The translations under genes were made by a program, and so were the position numbers. The notes beneath the pieces were generated by a model. That model did not search any database and was not told where the DNA came from. It saw only the letters and a list, made by a program, of their open reading frames with translations. Positions 46,930-55,829 of a DNA stretch of 59,875 bases are shown in pieces (position 1 is the stretch's first letter; every line of letters begins with the position of its first letter). The stretch spans positions 1 through 59,875 of the forward strand of contig CAKUKM010000013.1 in the NCBI GenBank assembly GCA_934663595.1. The letters run 5' to 3'. The DNA is from an uncultured Clostridia bacterium (GTDB lineage Bacteria > Bacillota > Clostridia > Christensenellales > Aristaeellaceae).

Positions 46930-49326
46930 TTACCGATTCACGCGATACTTTTTCGCGAAGATCAGCCCCGCGAGCAGCGCGAAAACGGAAACGGCCAACA
47001 GCAGCCAGGTTTGGGAATCGGAGGTCGATTCGCCGTTCGGCGAGCCCTGATCAGGCCGAGAAAAGCTGAACGCGGCCTCGTTGTCCCGTGTAGATTGAGA
47101 GGGCTGCGCGGAATTGGTTGACGATTCGCCATTCGGCGCGGTTTGATCGAGTTGCGCGGAATCGGTTGACGATTCGCTGTTCGGCGCGGATGGATCGGGC
47201 TGCGCAGAATCGGTTGGCGGTTCGCTGTTCGGCGCGGATGGATCGAGCTGCGCGGAATCGGTTGGCGATTCCCCATTCGGCGTAGTTTGATCGAGTTGCG
47301 CGGAATTGCCGGCACGTTCGCTGCGCCGCGTTTCTTCGAGCTGGCTCTCCGAATCGGTTGCGTCGCTATTTTCCGACTCTGAATCGGTTCGAGCGGCGCT
47401 TTCGGCGTTCTGGGGAGCGGATGAAGGTTCGCCCGTGGTTTCGCCGCCTGTCGCAGCGCCTGAATCAGATTGCAAAGCGCCTTCCGAACCGGCCGAGCCC
47501 GGCGGAGTCATGCTTTCTGGTAGCGCGGGCATACCGTTTTGTGCATCCGCACTGCCGTCCGGCGGAGTCATGCCATCCGGCAGGGAGGGCAGGCCGTTTT
47601 GCGTATTTGCGCTGCCGTCCGGAGACGCGGACGTATCGGAATCGCTGCCTGGCGGGGTGAATCCGTTCGATGGGCTGAATCCGTCCGGCGGGGTCATGCC
47701 GTTCGGGGGCGTTTGACCGCCGCGGCCGCCGCCCTGGTTGAATTCGCCCATGTCGTTCAGATTCAGATCGCTCGCGTCGATCAGCGCGGAGGGATCCGCG
47801 GTCTGGCCGTCCTCGGTGGACGGAATCGTGCCGGCGAGTTGACCGAGAATGCTCTCGGCGCGCTTTTCGCAGAAGGCTTGAAGCGTCTGAACCGCCTGAT
47901 CGAGCTCGTCCGCCGTGTAAAACGCGGTCGGGTCCTTTTCGACATACGGCCGGATCATCTGATGCACGCGCTCGATTTCGGCGCTCAGCCAGCCGTTCGA
48001 CAGGTTGTTTTCGACGAATTCGGCGTAAATCGCGTGGTACGACTGGAGATACGTCTCGTTCTGGAAGATCCAGGCGACCATCGGGCGATCCGAAACGTCG
48101 CCGCTGACCGGGGAATCGATCGGCGAATTGACGGCGCCGGTCGCGCTGCTGGAGGAGAACGAGAACGCGCCGAATGCGAGATTGTAGTCCCACGGGATCA
48201 TCTCGAGCACGCCGTCCTTCTCATAGAGATAGTAGTTGTGCACCATGCTGCCGGTGTAGCTGTCGCCGTTGACGAGGAAATCGTGCACGGCGAGATAGCG
48301 CATCACCGAATCGGCGTTCACGACGGACGCGTCGCCCTCGGAAAGCGCCTTCAGCGATTCAATCAGGCGCTCCTGATCGCTGGAATCGATCTTCGTCTTC
48401 GCGGAAGAGAAGATGTTGGAATAGCTCTCCGGGTCGTCGTCGATGTACTGGAGCTTGACGTCGCTCGAGCCCATACCGCCGCCGGGGGAGAAGTCGCCGC
48501 CCGGCATTTCAGGCCGGTCGGAGGAATCAGCGTTTCCCGGCATTTCGGGGCGGCCGGAGGAATCGTCGCTTCCCGGCATTGCGGGGAAATTGGAGAAATC
48601 GGGCGCGTTTGAGGAATCGGGATTTACGAATTCATCCGTTTTGTCCGCGGAATCAAAATCGAAATCCGCGAAATCGAAGTTGCGGCCATTTCCGCGCCCG
48701 CCGCCGTTCTGCTGGCTGTCCGGCTTGTAGAGATTGCCGGAATCGGAGCCGTAGCTGCGGGACAGAAACGCGTCCTCCACGCCCTCGACCGCGAGATACA
48801 GCCCCCAGTCCGAGCCGTTTACGGTGATCCAGACGTAGCTGCATTCCGGGCTGGCCACGCCCATGCGGCTCATCAGCGCGTAGGCGAGGTAGTCCTTCAT
48901 CATGGTTTTGTCCTGAATCAGGTTGTTCAGGCACAGCTTGTCGAGGCCGTAATAGGTCTGCGAGGAATCATAGTGGTCGAATTCGAGCTTCAGGCTGTAG
49001 CGATCGTTTCCGTATTGCTGAACGGACGAAAGCGACGTATTGCCCTTTGCGCGAATGGCGACGTTGGAATACTTTTCGCCGTCGACCAGCACGGTGCAGG
49101 AAACGTATTCCTCGTCGGTGCAGTTTTCGATGAAGGTTTCCCAATCGTCCATCACGATATCGATGCTGTGCACGCGCGAGGCGTCGAACAGGCGCTTTGA
49201 ATAGCCCTCGGCGGACGCCTTTTCGATCAGTCCGCTCTGCGACGCGTACACGAACGCCTCCGTCAGCAGGAACGAAAGCGCCGTGACGATGGCGCAGAAG
49301 CGCCCGAGATTTCTGCTTCTGAGCAT
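46930..49326 (-). CDS. CotH kinase family protein with repeat stalk and C-terminal membrane anchor
   Basis: The 798-residue product has an N-terminal membrane helix and a CotH kinase-like domain (about 40-540). Markers are RAKGNTSLSS, YSLKLEFD, GLDKLCLNNLIQDKTMMKDYLAY, VEGVEDAFLSRSYG and MIPWDYNLAFG. Known CotH proteins phosphorylate spore-coat or other proteins. An Asp/Ser/Gly-rich insertion lies within the domain, then Pro/Gly-rich and Ser/Asp-rich low-complexity repeats (about 560-765), and a final membrane helix (TWLLLAVSVFALLAGLIFAKKY). The start at 49326 lies 4 nt after the DUF4956 stop and matches a Met-Leu-Arg N-terminus. The VTC-DUF4956-CotH grouping is a recurrent one. Confidence 0.92.
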   Translation of the reverse strand: MLRSRNLGRFCAIVTALSFLLTEAFVYASQSGLIEKASAEGYSKRLFDASRVHSIDIVMDDWETFIENCTDEEYVSCTVLVDGEKYSNVAIRAKGNTSLSSVQQYGNDRYSLKLEFDHYDSSQTYYGLDKLCLNNLIQDKTMMKDYLAYALMSRMGVASPECSYVWITVNGSDWGLYLAVEGVEDAFLSRSYGSDSGNLYKPDSQQNGGGRGNGRNFDFADFDFDSADKTDEFVNPDSSNAPDFSNFPAMPGSDDSSGRPEMPGNADSSDRPEMPGGDFSPGGGMGSSDVKLQYIDDDPESYSNIFSSAKTKIDSSDQERLIESLKALSEGDASVVNADSVMRYLAVHDFLVNGDSYTGSMVHNYYLYEKDGVLEMIPWDYNLAFGAFSFSSSSATGAVNSPIDSPVSGDVSDRPMVAWIFQNETYLQSYHAIYAEFVENNLSNGWLSAEIERVHQMIRPYVEKDPTAFYTADELDQAVQTLQAFCEKRAESILGQLAGTIPSTEDGQTADPSALIDASDLNLNDMGEFNQGGGRGGQTPPNGMTPPDGFSPSNGFTPPGSDSDTSASPDGSANTQNGLPSLPDGMTPPDGSADAQNGMPALPESMTPPGSAGSEGALQSDSGAATGGETTGEPSSAPQNAESAARTDSESENSDATDSESQLEETRRSERAGNSAQLDQTTPNGESPTDSAQLDPSAPNSEPPTDSAQPDPSAPNSESSTDSAQLDQTAPNGESSTNSAQPSQSTRDNEAAFSFSRPDQGSPNGESTSDSQTWLLLAVSVFALLAGLIFAKKYRVNR
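47077..47316 (-). repeat. Five in-frame 48-bp repeats in the CotH stalk
   Basis: The encoded 16-residue units run from NSAQLDQTTPNGESPT through DSAQLDPSAPNSEPPT to NSAQPSQSTRDNEAAF. They are in frame, so they lengthen the stalk just before the C-terminal membrane anchor. Confidence 0.85.
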
Positions 49327-49330
49327 GGAA

Positions 49331-50005
49331 TCAGCCCATGTAGTCGCCGTTGTAGCTGACAAGCACCGCGCTGATTACGCCCTGCTGATCGGAAAGCGCG
49401 GAGATGAAATCGGTATCGTCGCCCCTGAGACGCACCTCGTAGTTCAGCTCGATCATGCCCTCCTGCGCGCTCTTGCTCTTGATCTGCGCGGAGGAAACGT
49501 GGCTGCGCAGGTATTCGGCGGCGACGACCTCGGACGCGTGATCGCGGCAGCGGATGACGGCGATATACGGATTCTCCGCCGATTTGCGATTCACCATCAG
49601 AATCATGATCGCGCCGATGGCGACGCTGCCGATCAGCGCCAGCGGAATCATGCCGGCCGCGAGCACAATGCCCGCCGCGATCGACCAGAACAGGAACGCG
49701 ATGTCCATCGGCTCCTTGATCGCGGTGCGGAAGCGCACGATCGACAGCGCGCCGACCATGCCGAGCGACAGAACGACATTGCTGGTGACCGCCAGAATGA
49801 CCATTGCGGTGATCATCGTGAGCGCAATCAGCGTGCCGCCGAAGCTCGAGGAATACATTACGCCGGTATAGGTCTTGCGATATACAAAGGCGATGAATAG
49901 GCCCAGGCCGAACGCGAGCGCGAGGCAGAGCAGCATGTCGACGATGGAAACGCTGGTTACGTTCTCCAGGAAGCTGGACTTGAAGATATCGGAAAAAGAA
50001 GTCAT
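49331..50005 (-). CDS. DUF4956 domain membrane protein
   Basis: The 224-residue product has about four membrane helices (22-42, 58-80, 105-140 region), the conserved SLGMVGALSIVRFRTAIKEP loop and a C-terminal ferredoxin-like soluble domain. This is the DUF4956 pattern. Function is unknown, but it recurs between VTC-domain polyphosphate polymerases and CotH proteins, suggesting a shared membrane process. AAAGGGGAA precedes the ATG, 16 nt after the VTC stop. Confidence 0.93.
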   Translation of the reverse strand: MTSFSDIFKSSFLENVTSVSIVDMLLCLALAFGLGLFIAFVYRKTYTGVMYSSSFGGTLIALTMITAMVILAVTSNVVLSLGMVGALSIVRFRTAIKEPMDIAFLFWSIAAGIVLAAGMIPLALIGSVAIGAIMILMVNRKSAENPYIAVIRCRDHASEVVAAEYLRSHVSSAQIKSKSAQEGMIELNYEVRLRGDDTDFISALSDQQGVISAVLVSYNGDYMG

Positions 50006-50021
50006 GGTTTATGTTCCCCTT

Positions 50022-50690
50022 TCAAAAATACATTCGGCATCGCTGATACTTGGAAAACGCGCTCGCATGGCGGCCATGCACCTGAATGGCCCGGCGAATC
50101 GCATTGGGAAGATAGTCGTCCCATTTGACCTCGAGGAGAATCACCGGATCGCCCGCGGGAATGGTGATGCAGGCGGGATTCAGAAAATCCGTGCAGTTCA
50201 GTCCGGTGCGGATGTCCTCGTCGATCGTGACGCGCACATTGCCCGGCGCGTATACAAACGGCGTGCGCGTGTAATCCACGATCGTCTTCGGCCGAAGGCC
50301 CTCGGCCTGCATGCGCGCATACAGTTCAATCAGCAGCGCGCGGCCGCTGGCAGCCATCCAGAAGGTATCGCCGGAGACGATGCGCTGCGCTTCCTCGCGC
50401 GTGACAGGCTTGGTGACCTTATAGCCCGCGCCGCCGCGCTTGACCTTCTTTTCGAGATGGACGTCGCCGGATTCATACAGGCGCAGGCGGAATTTTTCGC
50501 GCTCGCTCACGCCGTCGAGCTTTTCGCGCAGCGCGCGGTCGCGCCAGTCGTCGAAATACAGGCTGCGAATGCGATAGCGCCCGTCCGGCCCGGCGTGCGG
50601 GTCGGGCCGCGCGACGGCGCGCAGGCTTGAGATGATCGCGAATTTGTCCGCGGGCGTGATTTCATGCTTGATTTCGCTGCGATAGATCAT
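50022..50690 (-). CDS. VTC domain-containing protein (polyphosphate polymerase family)
   Basis: The 222-residue product is a VTC tunnel-fold domain. It has the basic and acidic strand motifs RSEIKHEI, YRIRSLYFDDWRDRALREKLDG, EREKFRLRLYE, LEKKVKRGG and VTIDEDIRTG, and a final ILLEVKWDDYLP. Yeast Vtc4 makes polyphosphate from ATP with this domain; the bacterial stand-alone domains are less studied. It is first in a VTC-DUF4956-CotH operon, so a link between polyphosphate or nucleotide handling and CotH phosphorylation is plausible. Confidence 0.93.
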   Translation of the reverse strand: MIYRSEIKHEITPADKFAIISSLRAVARPDPHAGPDGRYRIRSLYFDDWRDRALREKLDGVSEREKFRLRLYESGDVHLEKKVKRGGAGYKVTKPVTREEAQRIVSGDTFWMAASGRALLIELYARMQAEGLRPKTIVDYTRTPFVYAPGNVRVTIDEDIRTGLNCTDFLNPACITIPAGDPVILLEVKWDDYLPNAIRRAIQVHGRHASAFSKYQRCRMYF

Positions 50691-50740
50691 GGCGTTCTCC
50701 CCTTTCGATGCATTTATTGTACTCCGAAAGCGCGCGAAAT

Positions 50741-50792
50741 TTTATACACCGGAGGTGGCCAGTTTGCAAACAAATCGTGAATGTGGTATACT
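50741..50792. promoter_or_regulatory. Divergent promoters sharing one palindromic -35 hexamer
   Basis: TTGCAA at 50764-50769 is its own reverse complement. To the right TATACT (50787-50792) lies 17 bp away and serves rluA. To the left, on the minus strand, TATAAA (plus 50741-50746) lies 17 bp away and serves the VTC operon. The two promoters should be mutually exclusive. Confidence 0.78.
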
Positions 50793-50817
50793 CTTTTTCA
50801 CGGAAGGGATGAATGCG

Positions 50818-51786
50818 ATGAGAGAGATAATCGTGCCCGCGGCGGCGGAGGGGAAGCGGCTGGATCGCTTTCTGGCGGCCGAGTTGCCCGCGCTGCCGAT
50901 GGGATTGCGGCAGAAATTTCTGCGTTTGAAGCGCATTAAGCTCAACGGAAAGGCCGCGCAGGGCGAAACGCGCCTCGCCGCGGGCGACCGGCTGAATCTG
51001 TATATCGGCGACGAATTCTTTGCGGTTCCGAAAAAGGAGGATCCGTTTCTTTCGAAAATTCGGCCGCGGCTGGATATTCTGTTTGAAAACGCGCAGATCC
51101 TGATTGCAAACAAGCGCGCGGGCATGGCGGTGCACCCGGACGCGGACGAAAAGGTGCATACGCTGATTACCTACGCGCAGGCGTATCTGTACCAGAAGGG
51201 CGAATTCGATTCGATGAATCCCGCGGCGTTTCGCCCGGCGCTCGCCAACCGCATCGACCGATTCACCGGCGGAATCGTGCTGATTGCGAAAACCGAGACG
51301 GCGCTTTCGGTGCTGACGGCCAAAATCCGCGATCGCGAGATCGAAAAGCGGTATCTCTGCGCGGTGCACGGCCGGGTGAATCCGCCCGAGGGAATGTTTA
51401 GCAATTACATTTTGAAAAATACGCGCCGGGTCACGGTGCTGGACGCGCCTGCGGAATCGGCGCAGCGCGCGCAGACGCGGTATCGCACGCTCGCGGTGCG
51501 CGACGGGCTGAGCCTGATGGAATGCGAACTGCTGACGGGCCGCACGCATCAGATTCGCGCGCAGTTCGCCCATGCGCGGCATCCGCTGCTGGGCGACGGC
51601 CAATATGGCGACGCCCGGCGCGACGAGCGCTATCATCGCACCTATCAGGCGCTGTACGCCTATCAGATTGCGTTCCATTTCCGCACAGACGCGGGCGTTC
51701 TGGGCGATCTGAACGGGAAAACCTTCCGCGTGCCGGACGTGCCGTTCGCGCGGGAATACTTTGATTTTGATTTGAAGGCCATTTAA
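50818..51786 (+). CDS. RluA-family pseudouridine synthase
   Basis: The 322-residue product has an N-terminal S4 RNA-binding domain (about 10-75) and the pseudouridine synthase core. The catalytic Asp147 lies in ANRIDRFTGGIVLIAK, with EKRYLCAVHG and LLTGRTHQIRAQFAHARHPLLGD following. It modifies uridines in rRNA or tRNA; the exact target cannot be told. The start at 50818 is favoured because GGAAGGG abuts the in-frame ATG at 50809. Confidence 0.94.
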   Translation: MREIIVPAAAEGKRLDRFLAAELPALPMGLRQKFLRLKRIKLNGKAAQGETRLAAGDRLNLYIGDEFFAVPKKEDPFLSKIRPRLDILFENAQILIANKRAGMAVHPDADEKVHTLITYAQAYLYQKGEFDSMNPAAFRPALANRIDRFTGGIVLIAKTETALSVLTAKIRDREIEKRYLCAVHGRVNPPEGMFSNYILKNTRRVTVLDAPAESAQRAQTRYRTLAVRDGLSLMECELLTGRTHQIRAQFAHARHPLLGDGQYGDARRDERYHRTYQALYAYQIAFHFRTDAGVLGDLNGKTFRVPDVPFAREYFDFDLKAI

Positions 51787-51792
51787 AGGCGC

Positions 51793-51829
51793 AAAAACGC
51801 CGCCCTGCTGAAATTTCGGGGCGGCGTTT
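51793..51829. terminator. Bidirectional terminator between rluA-like and GNAT genes
   Basis: AAACGCCGCCC (51795-51805) pairs with GGGCGGCGTTT (51819-51829), with T-runs on both sides for the converging genes. Confidence 0.85.
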
Positions 51830-51831
51830 GC

Positions 51832-52956
51832 TTACAGCTGCTTGATCCAGCAGCGGCGGCGCTTGTGCTGCTTGGGCGAGAACATGTTCCATTGCGAGAG
51901 AATCTTGTGGTTGGTTTCCAGCTGCGGGCCGGTTTCCGCGCGCTGAATGCCCATTTCCATGCAGCCGCGCATTACATGATTGACCGCGATGGCGTTGACC
52001 GCGCAATTCTGGTATTCCGGGCGCACGGCGATCAGGAACAGATCGAGCGTGTCATTGTGCTTCAGCGCGCGCAGCACGCCCACGAAGCCGAACGGGAACA
52101 GCCGGCCGTTGCTTTTCTTCAATGCCGAAGCGATCGACGGCGCGCTCACGCCGAAGGCGACCAGCTCGTCCTGCTCGTCCATGACGAAGCATGCGAGCCG
52201 CGGATCGATCATCGGCAGGAATTTCTTGACGTAGCGCTTTACCTGCGTGTCGTCCAGCGTGGTGGTGCCATAGAGCGGCGCGTATGCGGTATTCCACAGG
52301 CGGAACACCTTTTCGACATACGGCTGAAAGTCCCTGCGGCGCTTGACCTCCGCCACGTGCAGCCGGTTGTGCGCCAGCACGCGGTCGGACAGCTTGCCCA
52401 GCCGGTCGATCAGCCGCGCGTCGGTCGGCACGTCGATCAGGAATTCCACCCAGTCCACATCCTTGGCATAGCCCAGGCGCTCGAGATGCTGAATGTAATA
52501 GGGGTAATTATAATAGGTAATGAACATGCTCTTCTGGTCGAAGCCCTCCACGAGCATGCCCTCGCGGTCGAGATCGGTAAACCCGAGCGGGCCGTGGATG
52601 GAATCGCAGCCCTTTTCGCGCGCGAACGCCTCCACCGCGCCGAACAGCGCGTCCGAGACCTCGGGATCATCGATGAAGTCCAGCTGCGAAAAGCGCATGC
52701 GGTTCGTGTGCCACTTCTCATTTGCGCGGTGATTCAATATCGCGCCGATGCGGCCGACGACCTTGCCGTCGCGCTCCGCGAGAAACGCCTTGACGTCGCA
52801 ATACGAAAACGCCGGGTTTTTCTTCGGGTTCCAGTCCTCGCGATCGTCGGTCGCGAGCGGGGGCATATATTGGGGAACGTCCCTGTAGAGCTTGTTCGGA
52901 AAATCGGAGAATATCCTTCGATCGCGTTCGGTTTTAACCTCTCGAATCGTTACCAT
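51832..52956 (-). CDS. GNAT-fold protein, possible N-acetyltransferase
   Basis: The 374-residue product begins with a GNAT-like half (VTIREVKTERDRRIFSDFP, FLAERDGKVVGRIGAILNHR, HGPLGFTDLDREGMLVEGFD). The C-terminal half has LACFVMDEQDELVAFGVSAPS, LDLFLIAVRPEYQNCAVNAIAV and AETGPQLETNHKILSQW. It resembles a widespread group of about 370-residue proteins called GNAT superfamily, of unknown substrate. It is a single-gene unit with a convergent terminator. Confidence 0.82.
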   Translation of the reverse strand: MVTIREVKTERDRRIFSDFPNKLYRDVPQYMPPLATDDREDWNPKKNPAFSYCDVKAFLAERDGKVVGRIGAILNHRANEKWHTNRMRFSQLDFIDDPEVSDALFGAVEAFAREKGCDSIHGPLGFTDLDREGMLVEGFDQKSMFITYYNYPYYIQHLERLGYAKDVDWVEFLIDVPTDARLIDRLGKLSDRVLAHNRLHVAEVKRRRDFQPYVEKVFRLWNTAYAPLYGTTTLDDTQVKRYVKKFLPMIDPRLACFVMDEQDELVAFGVSAPSIASALKKSNGRLFPFGFVGVLRALKHNDTLDLFLIAVRPEYQNCAVNAIAVNHVMRGCMEMGIQRAETGPQLETNHKILSQWNMFSPKQHKRRRCWIKQL

Positions 52957-53098
52957 GTCGCATCGTTTCCTTCTGCATGATATTTCGGGGGAGCATACGA
53001 TATCAGTATAGCACAGGCGACCGTAATTTGTCCAGTTTGAGGCCGCTTTGTTTCAAAAATGCAATAAAAAGACTCGAAAACCGCTGTTTCCGAGTCCA

Positions 53099-53175
53099 TG
53101 GCGCGCCCGGCGCGATTCGAACGCGCGGCCTTCCGCTTAGGAGGCGGACGCTCTATCCGGCTGAGCTACGGGCGC
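53099..53175 (-). tRNA. tRNA-Arg (anticodon CCU)
   Basis: The 77-nt minus-strand sequence has acceptor GCGCCCG/CGGGCGC, anticodon stem TCCGC/GCGGA, loop CTCCTAA (anticodon CCT) and T loop TTCGAAT. The 3' CCA is encoded. All stems are fully paired. Confidence 0.96.
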
Positions 53176-53198
53176 ACAGGCGCGAACGCACCTTTATT

Positions 53199-53227
53199 AT
53201 TATGCCACGGTTCGTGCGCATTGTCAA
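53199..53227 (-). promoter_or_regulatory. Promoter of tRNA-Arg
   Basis: Minus-strand TTGACA (plus 53222-53227) and CATAAT (plus 53199-53204) have a 17-bp spacer. The 53228-53356 stretch up to the next gene shows only a small GCGCC/GGCGC hairpin near 53320. Confidence 0.88.
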
Positions 53228-53356
53228 GCCCGACGGCATTGCGCGCCGCATGATTGCATGAATTTTATCCATATTGGCAAGAGTATTGCATAGATACTAA
53301 TGGGAGTATCGAAAAAAGCGCCGATTCGGGCGCGAATAAGGATGTGGATTTCATTC

Positions 53357-55771
53357 ATGAAGGCGATCATTATGGCGGGCGGCGAGGGCTCGCGCTTGCG
53401 GCCGTTGACCTGCGATTGCCCGAAACCGATGATGCGGCTGATGGATCGGCCGGTTATGCAGTATGCGCTGGAGCTGCTGCGCGCGCACGGGATTCGGGAA
53501 ATCGCCGCGACGCTCGGGTATCTTCCGGATGCGATTATGGATTATTTTTCAGACGGCTCGGCGTTCGACGTCCGGCTGCGCTATTATGTGGAGGAAACGC
53601 CGCTGGGAACGGCGGGCGGCGTTCGCCGCGCGGCCGATTTCCTGAACGAGACGTTCATCGTGCTTTCAGGCGACGGAATTACCGATTTGGACATTACGGC
53701 TGCGGTGCGCTTTCATCGCGAACGGGGCGCGCTGGCCACGCTGGTGCTGCGGCGCGAGGAAAATCCGATGGAATACGGCGTTGTGGCCACCGATGCGGAC
53801 GGGCGCGTGCGCGGTTTTTATGAAAAACCCGCGCGATGCGATATCGTGTCCGACACGATCAACACCGGCATTTATATTCTGGAGCCCGAGGCGCTTTCGC
53901 GAATTCCGGAGGACCGCGCCTACGATTTCGGCCACGATCTGTTTCCGCAGCTGGTCGAGGCGGGCGAGCGGGTATACGGCTATGTGACGGAGGATTACTG
54001 GTGCGATATCGGCGATGTGCGCGCGTATCTGGAGGCGCATCGCGCGGCGATGGACGGGCGGATTCATTTAAGCGGGCTCGGCGGCGGCGCGGTGGTGCTG
54101 CCCGGCGCGCAGGTGGATTCAACCGCGAAATTGGACGCGCCCTGCAGAATCGGGCCGGGCGCGCGGATTGGGGCGAACGCGCATATCGGGGCGTACAGCG
54201 TAATTGGTGAAAACGCATTTGTGGGCGAAAACGCCGATCTGAAGCGATGCGTGCTGTGGCCGGGCGCGCGGGCGGAGGCGTTTTCGCAGGCGCGCGGCGC
54301 TATTTTCGCCACGGGAGCCGCGCTGCTCCGGCACGCGCAGGCCTATGAGGAGAGCGTGCTGGGAACCGACGCGCGCGTGGGCGAGCGGGCGACGGTACTG
54401 CCGGGAATTCGAATCTGGCCGGGAAAGACGGTGGCGGACGGCGAAAAGCTGGACGCCAATCGCGTATGGGGCAATCGCGCGAGCGACGGCTTTTCCGCCG
54501 GCGCCATTCCAATTGCCACGCCCGATCAGGCGGCGCGCGCGGCGCAGGCCTGTGCGGCGGTGCTCGCGCCGAAGGAATTGCTGCTGGGCCGCGGAGAATC
54601 GCCGGTGGCGAGCGCGATGTGGCATGCGGCGGCGGCGGGCGCGATGGCGCAGGGCATGGCGGTTGCGGACGCGGGATGCTGCACATTGCCGCTTTTGCGA
54701 TATGCGCAGAAGCTTTTGCACGCGCAGGCCGCGGCGCTGGTGGAGGCGGATCGGCTGATTCCGCTGAATGACCGCGGCGCAACGCTGCCCGCCCGACAGC
54801 AGCGCTCGATCGACGCAATGCGCGCGCGCCACGATTACGCGCCGCCCTTCAGCGCGCCGACGCATTCGATGCGCACCGAAGCGCCGGTCGAGAGCATGTA
54901 TATCGCGGACGTGGCCGCATGCTTCCGCGCAAATCCGGAGCGCGCGCCGGGCATTGCGCTGCACGCGGAGAACGGCAGAATTCGCGATCTGGCGCGGCGG
55001 GCGTTTGAGCGCGCGGGGCTGAAGGTGGAAGCATTTGAAGAAGAGGGCGAAACGCGCGCGAACGGGATTGCGTCTGGATCGGCGCGGCGGGAAATTGAAC
55101 GCGCGAACGGAATTGCGTCCGGATCGGCGCGGCAGGAAATTGAACGCGCGTCTGCCGATATGCCGCTGGGCGTTTTGATGGATGCTTCCGGCGAGGGTGC
55201 GGAGCTGATTGGCGAACAGGGGCTGTTCAGCGAGACGGAGCTGCAATTGATGCGCGCGTGGATTGCGCTGGAGCGCGGCGAACGCGAGCTGTTTTTGCCC
55301 GTTTGGGCCACGCGCGCGATTTCCCGGCTCGCGGAGCGATACGGCGCGCGGACGACGTTCGTTGCGGGCGAGCGCGCGGCATGGCTGAATCTGCTGGCGG
55401 AGCGATCGCCCGGGCAGTTTGAATTGTGGACGGACGGGATTCGATTTGCAATCTGCGCCGCGTCCGCGCTGACCGAATGCGGCGAGGAAGCCTGGCGAAG
55501 CGCGATGCCGCGCGTGGAGCAGGCGCACGGCAGCGTTTCCGTGGCGCGCGAGAAAACGGGCCGCGTGCTGCGCGCATTTGCGGAAAACGAGGAGAATGCC
55601 GAAACGGGCGGCGGCGTGCGCTTTACCCGCGGCGGCGGCTGGGCCTGGGTCTGTCCGGACGAGGCCAGGGCGGAATTTCGAATCGTGACGGAGGCGGCGA
55701 GCGCCGAAACCGCCGCGGAGCTGTGCGATTTCTGCCGGGAAACGCTGGAAAAGCTGAATCGAGAGGAATAA
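53357..55771 (+). CDS. Sugar-phosphate nucleotidyltransferase fused to a degenerate phosphohexomutase-like domain
   Basis: The 804-residue product has an N-terminal nucleotidyltransferase (about 1-235; MAGGEGSRLRP at 6-16, CPKP, LSGDGITDLD, DYWCDIGD) like mannose-1-phosphate guanylyltransferase. A left-handed beta-helix of hexapeptide repeats follows (about 250-360). The phosphoglucomutase/phosphomannomutase-like C-terminal part (about 385-804) has GRGESPVASAMWHAAAAGAMAQGMAV and MDASGEGAELIGEQG. The Ser of TASHNP and the DGDGDR metal loop are not conserved, so that half is probably inactive or regulatory. The start at 53357 begins the family's MKAIIMAGG. A distant AAGGA site is the only ribosome site seen. 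Confidence 0.9.
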   Translation: MKAIIMAGGEGSRLRPLTCDCPKPMMRLMDRPVMQYALELLRAHGIREIAATLGYLPDAIMDYFSDGSAFDVRLRYYVEETPLGTAGGVRRAADFLNETFIVLSGDGITDLDITAAVRFHRERGALATLVLRREENPMEYGVVATDADGRVRGFYEKPARCDIVSDTINTGIYILEPEALSRIPEDRAYDFGHDLFPQLVEAGERVYGYVTEDYWCDIGDVRAYLEAHRAAMDGRIHLSGLGGGAVVLPGAQVDSTAKLDAPCRIGPGARIGANAHIGAYSVIGENAFVGENADLKRCVLWPGARAEAFSQARGAIFATGAALLRHAQAYEESVLGTDARVGERATVLPGIRIWPGKTVADGEKLDANRVWGNRASDGFSAGAIPIATPDQAARAAQACAAVLAPKELLLGRGESPVASAMWHAAAAGAMAQGMAVADAGCCTLPLLRYAQKLLHAQAAALVEADRLIPLNDRGATLPARQQRSIDAMRARHDYAPPFSAPTHSMRTEAPVESMYIADVAACFRANPERAPGIALHAENGRIRDLARRAFERAGLKVEAFEEEGETRANGIASGSARREIERANGIASGSARQEIERASADMPLGVLMDASGEGAELIGEQGLFSETELQLMRAWIALERGERELFLPVWATRAISRLAERYGARTTFVAGERAAWLNLLAERSPGQFELWTDGIRFAICAASALTECGEEAWRSAMPRVEQAHGSVSVAREKTGRVLRAFAENEENAETGGGVRFTRGGGWAWVCPDEARAEFRIVTEAASAETAAELCDFCRETLEKLNREE
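55054..55150 (+). repeat. In-frame 45-bp tandem duplication in the nucleotidyltransferase fusion
   Basis: GCGCGAACGG recurs at 55056 and 55101. The encoded unit RANGIASGSARREIE is repeated as RANGIASGSARQEIE and followed by a partial third copy. It lies in a loop of the mutase-like half. Confidence 0.85.
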
Positions 55772-55773
55772 AA

Positions 55774-55804
55774 GGGGAGCCGCCTCGCCAATGAGACGGC
55801 TCCT
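55774..55804. terminator. Terminator between the nucleotidyltransferase and putP genes
   Basis: GGAGCCG pairs with CGGCTCC, with further pairing CTC/GAG toward the loop and AAAG/CTTT outside. It suits both converging transcripts. Confidence 0.78.
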
Positions 55805-55829
55805 TTGATCTGTTCGTCAGCTTTAAAAT

